From assembly GCA_963753685.1 (NCBI GenBank), contig CAVWDE010000030.1, forward strand, positions 1 to 64,000: a DNA stretch of 64,000 nucleotides, read 5' to 3'. The number at the start of each line of letters is the position of its first letter. The first letter of the stretch is position 1. The notes beneath the pieces were generated by a model. The model did not search any database and was not told the DNA's origin. It worked only from the letters and a program-made list of their open reading frames with translations. Shown here piece by piece: positions 10,141-18,770 of this stretch. Source of the stretch: DATAOG01 sp963753685 (GTDB lineage Bacteria > Pseudomonadota > Alphaproteobacteria > Geminicoccales > Geminicoccaceae). A program made the position numbers and the translations under genes.

Positions 10141-11016
10141 CTAGCGTTGTGGTCCTGATCCATGCGATCGTGGGAATCCGTGCCCCGAGAGGCTGGGGTC
10201 GGGTGAGCCGAGGGCGCGGGCGGGCGGAGCAAGGTCGGGGCCTCGCGGGCCGAGGTCGGGGGCGCAGACCGTGTGACCGGACGCAAGGCGTTCGACCGCG
10301 ACCTTGATGCCGTAGACGGCCTCGAGGCGGGCGGGCGTCAGGATCGCGGCCGGCGGCCCCTCGGCGAGCAGGGTGCCATCGTGCAGCAGGGCGACCCGGT
10401 TGGCGCAGGCGAAGGCGTGATCGGGAGCATGGGTCGAGAGCACGATGCCGTAGCCCTCGGCGGCGAGCGCCCGGACTTGGCGGAGCACCAGCGCCTGGTT
10501 GCCGAAGTCCAGGCTCGCGGTCGGTTCGTCCATGACGATCAGGGGCGCCGCCTGGGTGAGCGCCCGGGCGATCAGGGCGAGCTGGCGCTGGCCGCCGCTG
10601 ATCCGGGTGTAATCGGCCTCGGCGAGCGCCGCGATGCCCAGCATTTGGAGAGCGTCGAGCGCCGCCGCGTGGTCGGCGGCGCCGGGGCGGGCGAACGGGC
10701 CGAGATGCGCGGTCCGGCCCATCAGCACCATGTCCTGCACGCTGTAGGGGAAATGCGCAGCATGCGCCTGCGGCACATAGGCGATCCGGCGCGCAATCTC
10801 GGCGCGGGCGAGGCTCGCAAGCGGACGGCCGTCGAGGGTCACGCGGCCGCCCTGGGCCGGCAACAGACCGAGCAGGGTCTTGAAGAGCGTGGTTTTGCCG
10901 GCGCCGTTGGGCCCGAGCAGGCAGACCACCTCGCCGGCCCCGACCCCGAGATCGACCCCGCGCCCGACCGGCTTGCCCGGATAGCCGAAGGCCAGGTCCA
11001 GCGCCTCGAGCCTCAT
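10141..11016 (-). CDS. FecE/BtuD-type ABC transporter ATPase
   Basis: ATPase of a siderophore/cobalamin/oxyanion-type ABC importer. Walker A is GPNGAGKTT near residue 35, the signature is ISGGQRQ, Walker B is LIVMDEPTASLD, and the H-loop is LSTHAPDHA. The core ends near residue 245; the remaining 45 residues are Pro/Gly-rich, and the last ones are encoded by a copy of a repeat found on the other side of this cassette. It is the last gene of a minus-strand trio with the FecCD permease and the binding protein. Some starts in this family are annotated longer; the ATG at 11014-11016 gives the normal MRLEALDL beginning. Confidence 0.9.
   Translation of the reverse strand: MRLEALDLAFGYPGKPVGRGVDLGVGAGEVVCLLGPNGAGKTTLFKTLLGLLPAQGGRVTLDGRPLASLARAEIARRIAYVPQAHAAHFPYSVQDMVLMGRTAHLGPFARPGAADHAAALDALQMLGIAALAEADYTRISGGQRQLALIARALTQAAPLIVMDEPTASLDFGNQALVLRQVRALAAEGYGIVLSTHAPDHAFACANRVALLHDGTLLAEGPPAAILTPARLEAVYGIKVAVERLASGHTVCAPDLGPRGPDLAPPARALGSPDPSLSGHGFPRSHGSGPQR
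10159..10180 (+). repeat. Direct repeat copy 1 (partner at 13313-13334)
   Basis: 22 bp beginning TCCATGCGATCGTGGG match 13313-13334 with one mismatch (T for C at position 10) and in the same orientation. The two copies bracket the FecBCD-type cassette. This copy overlaps the 3' end of the ATPase gene. Confidence 0.6.
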
Positions 11017-11083
11017 GCCCGGTCATGCCGGCCGCGCACGTCTGAGACGGCGCCAGCCTGCCCCATCTCGTGCACTTTGAGCC

Positions 11084-12253
11084 TCATGCCCAGCCGTGCC
11101 GGCCGCGGGCGAGCAGCCAGAGGAAGACCGGGGCGCCGACGAACGCGGTCAGGATGCCGATCGGGGTCTCGATCGTGGCGATGTTGCGCGCCAGCGTGTC
11201 GACCAGCAGCAGATAGCCGGCGCCGAGGATCATCGCCGCCGGCAGCAGGCGATCGAAGTTCGGGCCGACCAGCATCCGCGCCATGTGCGGCATGATCAGG
11301 CCGACCCAGCCGATCACGCCCGAGATCGAGACCGCGCTCGCGGTAATGAGCGTCGCGGCCGCGATCACGACGATCCGAAGCCGTCCGGCATCGATGCCGA
11401 GCGCGCGCGCCTCCTCGTCGCCGAGCGAGAGCACGTTGATCCGCCAGCGCAGGAGCACCAGCGGGGCGAGGCCGAGGAGGGCAACCGGCAGGGTGGCCGC
11501 GAGATCTTGCAGCTTGATGCTGGCGAGGCTGCCGAGCAGCCAGAAGGTGATCGCCGGCAGCTGGTCGTAGGGGTCGGCCAGGACCTTGAGGAGCGAGATG
11601 ACCGAGCCCGCGAGCGCACCCACAACTACGCCTGCCAGCACCAGCACGAGCACCGGCTCGCGGCCGCGCACCGAGGCCGCGACCAGGAGCACGAGGCCGA
11701 CCGTGGCAAGGCCGGTCAGGAACCCGAGCAGTTGAATCAGGGCGACCGGCAACGACAAAAAAATGCCGAGCACCGCGCCCAGCCCGGCGCCGGCCGAGAC
11801 GCCGAGGATGTCGGGCGAGACCAGTGGATTGCGGAACAGCCCTTGATAGCTCGTGCCGGCGGCGGCGAGCGCGGCACCGATCAGGATCGCCGCCCCGACC
11901 CGGGGCAGGCGAACGAAGAACAACACCGTGTCCAGGGTCGAGCCTTCGGCCGGCACAGCGCCGGTCAGGCGCTCGCCGAGCGCCCGCAGCGCCTCGCCCG
12001 GGGTGATCGGGTAGGGTCCGACCAGCATGGCGCCGAGTGCCAGCACCAGGAGGCAGAGCCCGAGCAGCGGCGTGGTCAGCTGCCCGGACGCGAGGCGCAG
12101 GGCCTCAGCGAGTTCCGGCCCTTGGCGGACTCGAGGAGGCGGTCGAGCTCGGCTTCGGTGAGGTCGACATGGTAGAAGAGGCTGTAGAACTCCTTGGTGA
12201 GCGCGGGCAGATCTTGCCGGAAATGATCCGGATAGAACAGGCCGGCGAGCCAC
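11084..12253 (-). CDS. FecCD-family ABC transporter permease (start uncertain)
   Basis: Inner-membrane permease with about ten hydrophobic helices. FecCD hallmarks are clear: FVRLPRVGAAILIGAALA, GTSYQGLFRNPLVSPDILGVSAGA, and the C-terminal GWVGLIMPHMARMLVGP. Homology begins at about residue 48 of the frame given (near 12110); the first 48 residues overlap the binding-protein gene and look like shadow sequence. No ATG, GTG or TTG lies near the expected start. The gene may begin at a rare CTG (12098-12100), or a base may have been lost or gained at this junction. It is coupled to the binding protein upstream and the ATPase downstream. See the ATPase entry for substrate ideas. Confidence 0.85.
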   Translation of the reverse strand: MARRPVLSGSFPARSARAHQGVLQPLLPCRPHRSRARPPPRVRQGPELAEALRLASGQLTTPLLGLCLLVLALGAMLVGPYPITPGEALRALGERLTGAVPAEGSTLDTVLFFVRLPRVGAAILIGAALAAAGTSYQGLFRNPLVSPDILGVSAGAGLGAVLGIFLSLPVALIQLLGFLTGLATVGLVLLVAASVRGREPVLVLVLAGVVVGALAGSVISLLKVLADPYDQLPAITFWLLGSLASIKLQDLAATLPVALLGLAPLVLLRWRINVLSLGDEEARALGIDAGRLRIVVIAAATLITASAVSISGVIGWVGLIMPHMARMLVGPNFDRLLPAAMILGAGYLLLVDTLARNIATIETPIGILTAFVGAPVFLWLLARGRHGWA

Positions 12254-13179
12254 CTCAGCCCGATGATCCGGTTCAGGGACGGCGGCCGGTCGATCCAGCC
12301 GAAGGGCGCGGTCGGGCTGAGGTAGACGCGGCCCAGCCGGACCGCATCGATGCCCTGCCAGTAGGAGTCCTGCCAGACGCTTTGGTAGAAGTTCCGGTCC
12401 CAGGTGATCACGGTATCCGGGTTCCAGACCACGACCTGCTCGATCGGCACCTGAACGATGCCGTGGCGGGTCGCGGTCGGGTCCTTCGCGACGTTGATGG
12501 CGCCCGCGCGCTCGATGATCTCGGTATTGATCGAGCCCTCGAGGCCGGTCTCCAGGCCGCTGGGACCGCGGGCGAGGTAGACCCGCCGGCGCGCGCCCTC
12601 GGGGATCTGGGCAAGCGCCTGGTCGACCTCGGTGAAGGTCGTCTCGACGTAGCTCGCGAGCTGCTCGGCCCGGTCCTCGACCCCCAACACCTGGCCGAGC
12701 AGCCGTAGTGCTGCGGGCGTGTGCGCGAAGGTGCCGTCGATCAGCACGTACGGAATCCGGGTCTGGGCCTGGACCCGGTCGGCGAGCGAGACAAAAGTGT
12801 CGCGCACCGAGCCGAAGTCCAGGATCAGGTCGGGCTTGACCTTGAGCACGACCTCGAGGTTGGCGGTATCGCCGCGGCCGGTCAGCATGCCGAGTTCGGG
12901 CAGGTCGCGGTAGGCGGGCGCGATATAGTCGCGCTCGTCCGGGCGGAGCGCCCGCGGCCAGCCGGTCAGACGATCGGGTGCCAGCACGTAGAGCAGCACG
13001 GAAGCAGGCGCGCCGGCCGCGAACACGCGCTCGATCCGGTCGGGCAGGTGTACCTTACGGCCGGCAGAATCAGTGACCGTACGCTCGGCCCGGACCGGCG
13101 CCGCGGTGACCACGGCCAGCATCAGGAGGCCGAGGCAGGCGGCCATCGACCGGACCACGGCGCTGCTTCTACCGATCAC
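12076..13179 (-). CDS. Periplasmic binding protein of FecB/BtuF/MolA type
   Basis: Exported solute-binding protein. A signal peptide (AACLGLLMLAVVTAAPVRA) ends before ERTVTDSAGRKVHLP, the normal mature start of the family. Motifs follow: ERVFAAGAPASVLLYVLAP, then VLKVKPDLILDFG and GLRWLAGLFYPDHF. I place the start at a GTG (13177-13179) that gives a compact signal peptide; the frame is open to 13302, and an ATG at 13144-13146 is also possible. The ligand is undetermined. Family members bind ferric siderophores, cobalamin or, in MolA, molybdate and tungstate. The neighbouring tungstate operon makes an oxyanion worth considering. Confidence 0.85.
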   Translation of the reverse strand: MIGRSSAVVRSMAACLGLLMLAVVTAAPVRAERTVTDSAGRKVHLPDRIERVFAAGAPASVLLYVLAPDRLTGWPRALRPDERDYIAPAYRDLPELGMLTGRGDTANLEVVLKVKPDLILDFGSVRDTFVSLADRVQAQTRIPYVLIDGTFAHTPAALRLLGQVLGVEDRAEQLASYVETTFTEVDQALAQIPEGARRRVYLARGPSGLETGLEGSINTEIIERAGAINVAKDPTATRHGIVQVPIEQVVVWNPDTVITWDRNFYQSVWQDSYWQGIDAVRLGRVYLSPTAPFGWIDRPPSLNRIIGLRWLAGLFYPDHFRQDLPALTKEFYSLFYHVDLTEAELDRLLESAKGRNSLRPCASRPGS

Positions 13180-13310
13180 GAGCGCGTACCCGCATTGACG
13201 GCGCTTCTCCTGCCGACCACGAACCTTACCTCCTTTGCGGATACCGGGCCCGTCCCGGCGGACCCTCAACCTTTCGGCAACCATTGGCGGCGAGCATGCC
13301 ACGGCTCAAC

Positions 13311-13415
13311 GGTCCATGCGACCGTGGGAATCCGCCCCGGCATCAAACACTAGACGAGATGGAGTCCCACGGTCCCATGGACCAGTCGAAGACTGGGTTA
13401 ACGGCCGATCGTTAA
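13311..13415. repeat. Cluster of three inverted repeats upstream of the binding-protein gene
   Basis: Three potential hairpins in 105 bp. The largest has 23-bp arms at 13311-13333 and 13361-13383 (21 of 23 paired, 27-nt spacer). The second is CCAGTC-GAA-GACTGG at 13382-13396. The third is TTAACG and CGTTAA around a 6-nt spacer at 13398-13415. The set lies between tupA (ending 13606) and the binding-protein gene (starting 13179), on the strand both are read from. It could be a terminator/attenuator, a leader RNA, or an intergenic palindromic repeat. No U-tract follows. Confidence 0.6.
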
Positions 13416-13605
13416 GATTCCGTTACGGTGGCCACGAGCGGCCTCTGCCGGCGAGGCGATCGCTCGGGATCGCGGGCGCGCGCAGAAGGCGCTCACGTCC
13501 CTGCCGTTTGTTGAGCGGTCGCGGCCGCCAACTCTCAAAGTCGGCCAAGGATGCCCACGGACGCCGTCAACGCCCCCGCCTATGCCGGCATGGCTTCAGA
13601 GACCT

Positions 13606-14442
13606 TCAGCTCGCCGGCTTGGCGTTCGGGAAGAACAGCTGCTGGCCGTCGATCTGGTAGCTTGCGATCACCGCCTGGCCCTCGGGGCTCAGCACCCAGT
13701 CGACGAACTTCTGGCCGGCTTCGACCTTGACGTTCGGGCAGTGCTCCGGGCTCACCCGCATCACGCCGTACTGATTGAACAGTTCCGGGTCGCCCTCGAC
13801 CAGGATCTCGAGGCCGTCCTTGTTCTTGAAGCTGATCCAGGTGCCCCGGTCGGCGAGCGTGTAGGCGCCCATGCCGACCGCGGCATTGAGCGTTGCCCCC
13901 ATGCCCGAGCCGGTCTCGCGGTACCACTTGCCGCTCGCCCCCGTCGGGTCGACGCCGGCCGCCTGCCAGAGGCTCATCTCCTTCTTGTTGGTGCCGGAAT
14001 CGTCGCCGCGCGAGGCGAACGGTGCCTTGGCCTCGGCGATCGTCTTGAGCGCCGCCGCCGCGTCCTTGGTGCCGCCGATCCTGGCCGGGTCGGCCTTTGG
14101 CCCGACGATCACGAAGTCGTTGTACATGACGTCGAAGCGCTTCACCCCGTAGCCGGCGGCGACGAACTTCTCCTCGTCGGGCTTGGCGTGCACGAACAGG
14201 ACGTCGCCGTCGCAGTTCTGGGCGTTCTTGAGCGCCTGGCCGGTGCCGACCGCGACCACCCGCGCCTCGATCCCGGTCGCCGCCTTGAACTTCGGCAGCA
14301 GCACGTCGAACAGGCCTGAGTTCTGGGTCGAGGTGGTCGACTGGACGATGATGAACGGATCGGCGGCGCTGACCGGGCCTGAAGCCATCAGGACCGCGCA
14401 GGCCGCGGCGACGGTCACCGTCCAAAGAGTGCGTCGATCCAT
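13606..14442 (-). CDS. tupA: Tungstate-binding protein TupA
   Basis: Periplasmic tungstate receptor of the TupABC importer. The signal peptide ends VSA-AD; the mature protein opens with the TupA hallmark STTSTQNSGLFDVLLP, followed by VAVGTGQALKNAQNCDGDVLFVHA and the RGDDSGTNKKE loop. It is 278 residues from the ATG at 14440-14442, with GGGAGG five bases upstream; the TTG just before it lacks that spacing. It is the third gene of a tight minus-strand operon (tupB, tupC, tupA), so the receptor comes last and not first as is more usual. Tungstate feeds W-cofactor enzymes, none of which is in this window. Confidence 0.93.
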   Translation of the reverse strand: MDRRTLWTVTVAAACAVLMASGPVSAADPFIIVQSTTSTQNSGLFDVLLPKFKAATGIEARVVAVGTGQALKNAQNCDGDVLFVHAKPDEEKFVAAGYGVKRFDVMYNDFVIVGPKADPARIGGTKDAAAALKTIAEAKAPFASRGDDSGTNKKEMSLWQAAGVDPTGASGKWYRETGSGMGATLNAAVGMGAYTLADRGTWISFKNKDGLEILVEGDPELFNQYGVMRVSPEHCPNVKVEAGQKFVDWVLSPEGQAVIASYQIDGQQLFFPNAKPAS

Positions 14443-14469
14443 CAAAGCCTCCCTTGCTTGCTTTATGGC

Positions 14470-15237
14470 TCAGAGCACGATCCGCCCGGCCAGAAACGCC
14501 TCCGCCTTGGCCGAGGCGGGTGCGGTGAAGAAGCGGGCGGCGGCGGCCTGGTCTTCGAGCCGCCCCCGATGGAGGAACAGGACCTCGTCGGCGAGGCGCC
14601 TCGCCTGACCCAGATCGTGGGTCACCAGCACGATCTTGACGCCGTCGTCATGGGCGCGCTGGATCAGGCCCTCGATGGCGAGCGTCGAGGCCGGATCGAG
14701 ATTGGCCGCCGGCTCGTCGAGGAACAGGACCTCCGGCTCGAGGCTGAGCGCGCGGGCGAGGGCCAGGCGCTGCTGCTCGCCGCCCGACAGTCGTCTCGCC
14801 GGCGTGCGCGCGAGCCCGAGCAGACCGGCGATCTCGAGCATCTCGCGCGCCCGCGCTCTACGCTGGGTGAACGGTACGCCCCGTGCGGCCAGCGCGTGGC
14901 GGAGATTGCCGCTCGCCGAGCGGCGGAGCAGCACCGGCCGCTGGAAGACCATCGCCTGGCGCCGCCGGGTGGCGCGGTCGGCCGGCCGGCCGGCCCAGAG
15001 GACGGTGCCCGCGGCCGGCCGCAGCAGGCCGTGCAGCAGCCGCAGCATGAGGCTCTTGCCGGCCCCGTTGGGACCCATCACGACGGTGCGCAGCCCCGGC
15101 CTGAGCACGAGGTCGAGGCCATCGATCAGCCGCCGGCCGCCGGCCTCGAACACCAGGCCCCTCGCCTCGATCGGCAGGATCGGCGGCGCCGGTCTTGCCG
15201 CCGCGGCGATCTCGAACGCCAGAGCCCGCTCAAGCAT
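14470..15237 (-). CDS. tupC: Tungstate ABC transporter ATPase TupC
   Basis: Energises tungstate uptake. Walker A GPNGAGKS, Q-loop MVFQRPVLLRRS (typical of Mo/W importers), signature LSGGEQQR, Walker B VLFLDEPAANLD and H-loop VTHDLGQARRLAD are all intact. The ATG at 15235-15237 overlaps the stop of tupB by 8 nt, implying translational coupling; longer in-frame starts lie inside tupB. About 255 residues, a normal length. The 27-nt gap to tupA contains tupA's Shine-Dalgarno. Confidence 0.92.
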   Translation of the reverse strand: MLERALAFEIAAAARPAPPILPIEARGLVFEAGGRRLIDGLDLVLRPGLRTVVMGPNGAGKSLMLRLLHGLLRPAAGTVLWAGRPADRATRRRQAMVFQRPVLLRRSASGNLRHALAARGVPFTQRRARAREMLEIAGLLGLARTPARRLSGGEQQRLALARALSLEPEVLFLDEPAANLDPASTLAIEGLIQRAHDDGVKIVLVTHDLGQARRLADEVLFLHRGRLEDQAAAARFFTAPASAKAEAFLAGRIVL

Positions 15238-15937
15238 AGGCGGTCCGGGTCCGGGTCTGGCGCATCGCCATGACCGCACCGTTGACCACCACCGCGATGG
15301 TGATCAGGATCAGGCCGAGGGCGAGGGCGAGCGCCAGATTGCCTTTCGACGTCTCGAGCGCGATCGTGGTCGTCATCACGCGGGTGACGTGGTTGATGTT
15401 GCCGCCGACGATCAGCACCGCCCCGACCTCGGCGATCGCCCGGCCGAAGCCCGCCAGCGCCACGGTCAGCAGGCTGTAGCGGGCGTCCCAGAGCAGGGTC
15501 ACGATGGTCGTGGCGGTACTGAGACCGAGCGAGCGCAGCTGCTCGTCGTATTCGTCGCGCAGGTCTTCGATCACCTGCCGGGTCAAGGCCGCGACGATCG
15601 GCGTCACCAGCACGGTCTGGGCGATGATCATCGCGGTCGGCGTGTAGAGCAGGCCGAGCACGCCGAGCGGCCCGGCGCCGGACAGCAGCAGATAGATCAG
15701 AAGCCCGACCACGACCGGCGGCAGGCCCATTAGCGCATTCAGCGTCAGGATCACCACGCCTCGACCCGGGAAGCGTAGCACCGCGAGGCCGGCACCCAGC
15801 GGCAGACCGAGCGCGCAGGCGATCGCGACCGCGGACAAGCTGACTTGCAACGACAGCAGGACGATCTCGGCAAGCGCCGGATCGCCAGCACCGATCAGCC
15901 CGAAGGCGAGCCCGAAGGCGGTGGTGAAATCCTGCAT
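15230..15937 (-). CDS. tupB: Tungstate ABC transporter permease TupB
   Basis: Inner-membrane permease of 235 residues with five or six predicted helices. The EAA-like cytoplasmic loop (RSLGLSTATTIVTLLWDARYSLLTVALAGFGRAIAEVGA in this stretch; GRAIAEVGAVLIVGGN is typical) docks on the ATPase. The N-terminal LLSLQVSLSAVAIACALGLPLG helix is typical of the Mo/W/sulfate permease group. First gene of the tup operon. The 120 bp upstream hold no recognisable metal-responsive site that I could see. Confidence 0.92.
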   Translation of the reverse strand: MQDFTTAFGLAFGLIGAGDPALAEIVLLSLQVSLSAVAIACALGLPLGAGLAVLRFPGRGVVILTLNALMGLPPVVVGLLIYLLLSGAGPLGVLGLLYTPTAMIIAQTVLVTPIVAALTRQVIEDLRDEYDEQLRSLGLSTATTIVTLLWDARYSLLTVALAGFGRAIAEVGAVLIVGGNINHVTRVMTTTIALETSKGNLALALALGLILITIAVVVNGAVMAMRQTRTRTAYA

Positions 15938-16059
15938 CGGGATCCTCCTGCCCGGTGGGTCCCGATGCTAGGCACTGCCATGTCTTCTGTCCACATGCGG
16001 AGCGCGGTCGGTAGCAAACGGCCTATTCTGCAGCCATTTGCAGCCATCGGCAGGGCAGA

Positions 16060-17208
16060 CTACGTCGCGGCCGCGGCATCCAGGCGCTCGATCTTCTGCC
16101 AGGAGCGGTCGGCGGCTGAGGTTTGCGCCGCCGCGACCACCTCGGCGGCACGCAGGCCATCCAGGAAACTGGGCTCGGCCGGCTCGTTGCCGGCGATGCT
16201 CCGGAGCAGGTCACGGAGCGCGATCACGAAGCCCTCGCCGAAGCTGATCGGCATGCCGGCGACCGGCCAGAACAGCTCGCCGCCTGGATGCGCCGGGCCG
16301 ATCGGAATCGCCCGAAAGCCGCTCTCGCTGGCCGGATCGCTGGTCTTGTAGAGGCGGATCTCGGTCGGGCGTTCGGAAGTGTACTCGACCGAGCCCCTGC
16401 TGCCGTGGGCCGCAAAGCCGATGTCCATCTTGTGGCCGCCGGCGAGCCAGCTGGTCTGGAGCGTGCCGCTGATGCCGTTCTCGAACGCGACCAGCATGTC
16501 GGTGATCTCATCGACATCGACCGGAGCGCCCTCGCCTGGCCGCCCGGGCAGCGGCCGACGGGTGAAATGGGTGCGCGAGCTGGCGAACACGCCCGCGATC
16601 TCGCCGACCAGATGGCGCGCGATGTCGATCGCGTGGCTGCCGATGTCGGTGCCGCTGCCGCCGCCTGAGATTGCCTTCTGCAGCCGCCAGGTGACCGGCA
16701 TGGCCGGATCGAGCCCGTAGTCGTGGAAGAAATGGCCCCGGTAGTGGACGATCTCGCCAAGCTCGCCCGCGGCGATCAGCTGCCGGGCGAACGCCGGGCC
16801 CGGCCATTTGCGGTAGACGAAGCCGACCTGATGCTGACACCCGCTCGCCGCGGCGGCCCGGTACATGGCCTGCGCCGCCTCGAGGGTGTGGGCCAGTGGC
16901 TTCTCGCAGAGCACGTGCTTGCCGTGGGCGAAGGCATCCTGGCTGATCTCGGCATGCGTATCGTTGGGGGTCAGCACCAGCACGAGATCGACGTCCGGGG
17001 CCCGGGTCACGTCCCGCCAGTCCCGGCTGAGCGCGCCCCAGCCCCAGGCCTGCGCGGTCCGCTGCCCAAGCTCAGGATCAAGGTCGGCCATGCGCCGCCG
17101 TTCGACCGCGGGCAGATCCGGCGCCAGTCCGTGCACGGTACTGAGTGCAAAGGAATAGGTGCGCGCCATGAAGCCGCCGCCGACCATGCCGACCCGGATC
17201 GCCGTCAT
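16060..17208 (-). CDS. Gfo/Idh/MocA-family NAD(P)-dependent oxidoreductase
   Basis: Cytosolic dehydrogenase of 382 residues, probably acting on a sugar, inositol or polyol. The Rossmann motif GMVGGGFMARTYS lies at the N-terminus, CEKPLAHT gives the family EKP lysine near residue 100, and GGGSGTDIGSHAIDIARHL supplies the conserved DxGxHxxD block. The ATG at 17206-17208 follows GAGGAGAG at good spacing; the frame is open 52 codons further without a better site. It is divergent from the oxygenase gene at 17363. A second family member lies at 54190. Confidence 0.9.
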   Translation of the reverse strand: MTAIRVGMVGGGFMARTYSFALSTVHGLAPDLPAVERRRMADLDPELGQRTAQAWGWGALSRDWRDVTRAPDVDLVLVLTPNDTHAEISQDAFAHGKHVLCEKPLAHTLEAAQAMYRAAAASGCQHQVGFVYRKWPGPAFARQLIAAGELGEIVHYRGHFFHDYGLDPAMPVTWRLQKAISGGGSGTDIGSHAIDIARHLVGEIAGVFASSRTHFTRRPLPGRPGEGAPVDVDEITDMLVAFENGISGTLQTSWLAGGHKMDIGFAAHGSRGSVEYTSERPTEIRLYKTSDPASESGFRAIPIGPAHPGGELFWPVAGMPISFGEGFVIALRDLLRSIAGNEPAEPSFLDGLRAAEVVAAAQTSAADRSWQKIERLDAAAAT

Positions 17209-17362
17209 GCCACTCTCCTCCTGCCCAAGGCGGGCATCTTGGACCCTCCGGTCGAGGTTTTGAAGGCCGGCATCCGTGGCAAGATTCGGGCTGCAGCGAG
17301 GCTCGCGCCCGCCTAAGGATGCTGGCGCGCCGGGACGAACCCAGGCAAATCGGAGATGAGCC

Positions 17363-18100
17363 ATGGTGGCAGCGGCCGAGGCCGAAGAGATCGTGACGCT
17401 CGGGCAGCGGCTCGAGCGGATCGCGTGGCCGGAGCTCGAGGCGGAGTTCGACGAGCGCGGCTATGCCACCACCGGCCCGCTCCTGACGCCCGCGGAATGC
17501 CGAGCGCTCGCCGGGCTGTACGGCGAGCCCGGGCACTTTCGCAGCCGGATCGTGATGCGCCGGCACGCCTTTGGCGAGGGCGAGTACCAGTATTTCGCAA
17601 AGCCGCTGCCGGCGATCGTCGCCGCGCTGCGCGCCCTGGTCTACCCGCGCCTGGTGCCGATTGCCAGCCGCTGGCGCGCGGCGCTCGGCCAGGGCGACCC
17701 CTATCCCGCCGACCTCGATCGCTATCTCGCCGCCTGTCACGCCGCCGGCCAGATCCGGCCGACGCCCTTGCTGCTCAAATACGGTCCGGGCGACTACAAC
17801 TGCCTGCACCAGGACCTCTACGGCGCCTTGCATTTTCCGCTCCAGATGACGATCCTCTTGAGTTCGCCCGGGCCGGATTTTTCGGGCGGCGAGTTCGTGC
17901 TGACGGAGCAGCGGCCGCGCGCCCAATCGCGGGTCGAGGTGGTCCCGCTGCAGCAGGGCGAGGCCGTGATCTTCGCGGTCAACGTCCGCCCCGCCCACGG
18001 CACCCACGGCGTCTACCGGGTGACCAAGCGGCACGGGGTCAGCCGTGTCCGCTCCGGCCAGCGTTACACGCTCGGCATCATCTTTCACGACGCCGCCTGA
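17363..18100 (+). CDS. 2-oxoglutarate/Fe(II)-dependent oxygenase
   Basis: 245-residue dioxygenase with a double-stranded beta-helix. The HxD facial-triad motif is H149-x-D151 in LHQDLYG. The distal iron ligand is probably the His of RHGVS near 224, and the 2-oxoglutarate-binding Arg lies in the SGQRYTLG segment. The family modifies proteins, nucleic acids or small molecules; no substrate can be assigned. The start ATG follows GGAGATGA. The next two genes on this strand, a cupin and a flavodoxin-fold reductase, may be co-transcribed, although 119 bp separate it from the cupin. Confidence 0.85.
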   Translation: MVAAAEAEEIVTLGQRLERIAWPELEAEFDERGYATTGPLLTPAECRALAGLYGEPGHFRSRIVMRRHAFGEGEYQYFAKPLPAIVAALRALVYPRLVPIASRWRAALGQGDPYPADLDRYLAACHAAGQIRPTPLLLKYGPGDYNCLHQDLYGALHFPLQMTILLSSPGPDFSGGEFVLTEQRPRAQSRVEVVPLQQGEAVIFAVNVRPAHGTHGVYRVTKRHGVSRVRSGQRYTLGIIFHDAA

Positions 18101-18219
18101 GCGGCCGCCGGGCTTGGCTGCCGCAAGCGCACCCGAGATCGGCCGCACTCAGGGATGTTCGTTTCGCCCTCGCTCGCCTAAGCTCGGCCGGCGAAAAGAG
18201 CCGCCGAGGAGGGCTGCCG

Positions 18220-18753
18220 ATGACGCCAGCGAAGGACCGGGTTCGGCCGGAGGCGATCCGCTTCGAGGATGACGGTGCGATCCCGAACAACCGCCTGCCG
18301 TTTCTGGTCTACCCGCGCGCGATCGATCTGGAGCTGGCGGAGAGCGACCCGGCCGCTGTCTTCGAGACCCGGTTCGCCGCCAACGGCTGGCGGGGGGCCT
18401 GGCGGAACGGCATCTATCCCTTTGCGCACTACCACAGCACGGCGCACGAGGTGCTGGGGATCGCGGGCGGCGAGGCAAGCGTGCGCTTCGGCGGCGCCCG
18501 CGGTGTGGTGCTGACGGTCCGGCCGGGGGATGTCGTCGTGATTCCGGCCGGCGTCGGCCACCAGAACCTGGGCTCGAGCCCCGATCTCCTGGTGGTCGGC
18601 GCCTATCCGGGTGGGGCGGACTGGGATCTCTGCTACGGCCAGCCGGAGGAGCGTCCCCGCGTCCTCGAGAATATCGCGCAGGTGCCGCTGCCACCCGCCG
18701 ATCCGGTCTACGGTCCGGACGGACCGCTGCTGGAGCACTGGCGAGGCGCCTGA
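18220..18753 (+). CDS. YjlB-like cupin protein
   Basis: 177-residue single-domain cupin. Motif 1 is FAHYHSTAHEVLG (H-x-H-x4-E) and motif 2 is VRPGDVVVIPAGVGHQ, giving the usual three-His, one-Glu metal site. The C-terminal GAYPGGADWDLCYGQ is typical of the YjlB group. The start ATG is preceded by GAGGAGGG. Its enzymatic role is not established in the family. It sits 17 bp upstream of a flavodoxin-fold reductase on the same strand, so the two are probably co-expressed. Confidence 0.85.
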   Translation: MTPAKDRVRPEAIRFEDDGAIPNNRLPFLVYPRAIDLELAESDPAAVFETRFAANGWRGAWRNGIYPFAHYHSTAHEVLGIAGGEASVRFGGARGVVLTVRPGDVVVIPAGVGHQNLGSSPDLLVVGAYPGGADWDLCYGQPEERPRVLENIAQVPLPPADPVYGPDGPLLEHWRGA

Positions 18754-18770
18754 GCCAGCCGCCCGCTCCG

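Noticed and set aside
17356..18753. A single 465-codon frame spanning the oxygenase and the cupin
   Set aside because: Only its last 177 codons carry cupin motifs; the earlier part is out of frame with the clear 2OG-Fe(II) oxygenase and has no domain of its own.
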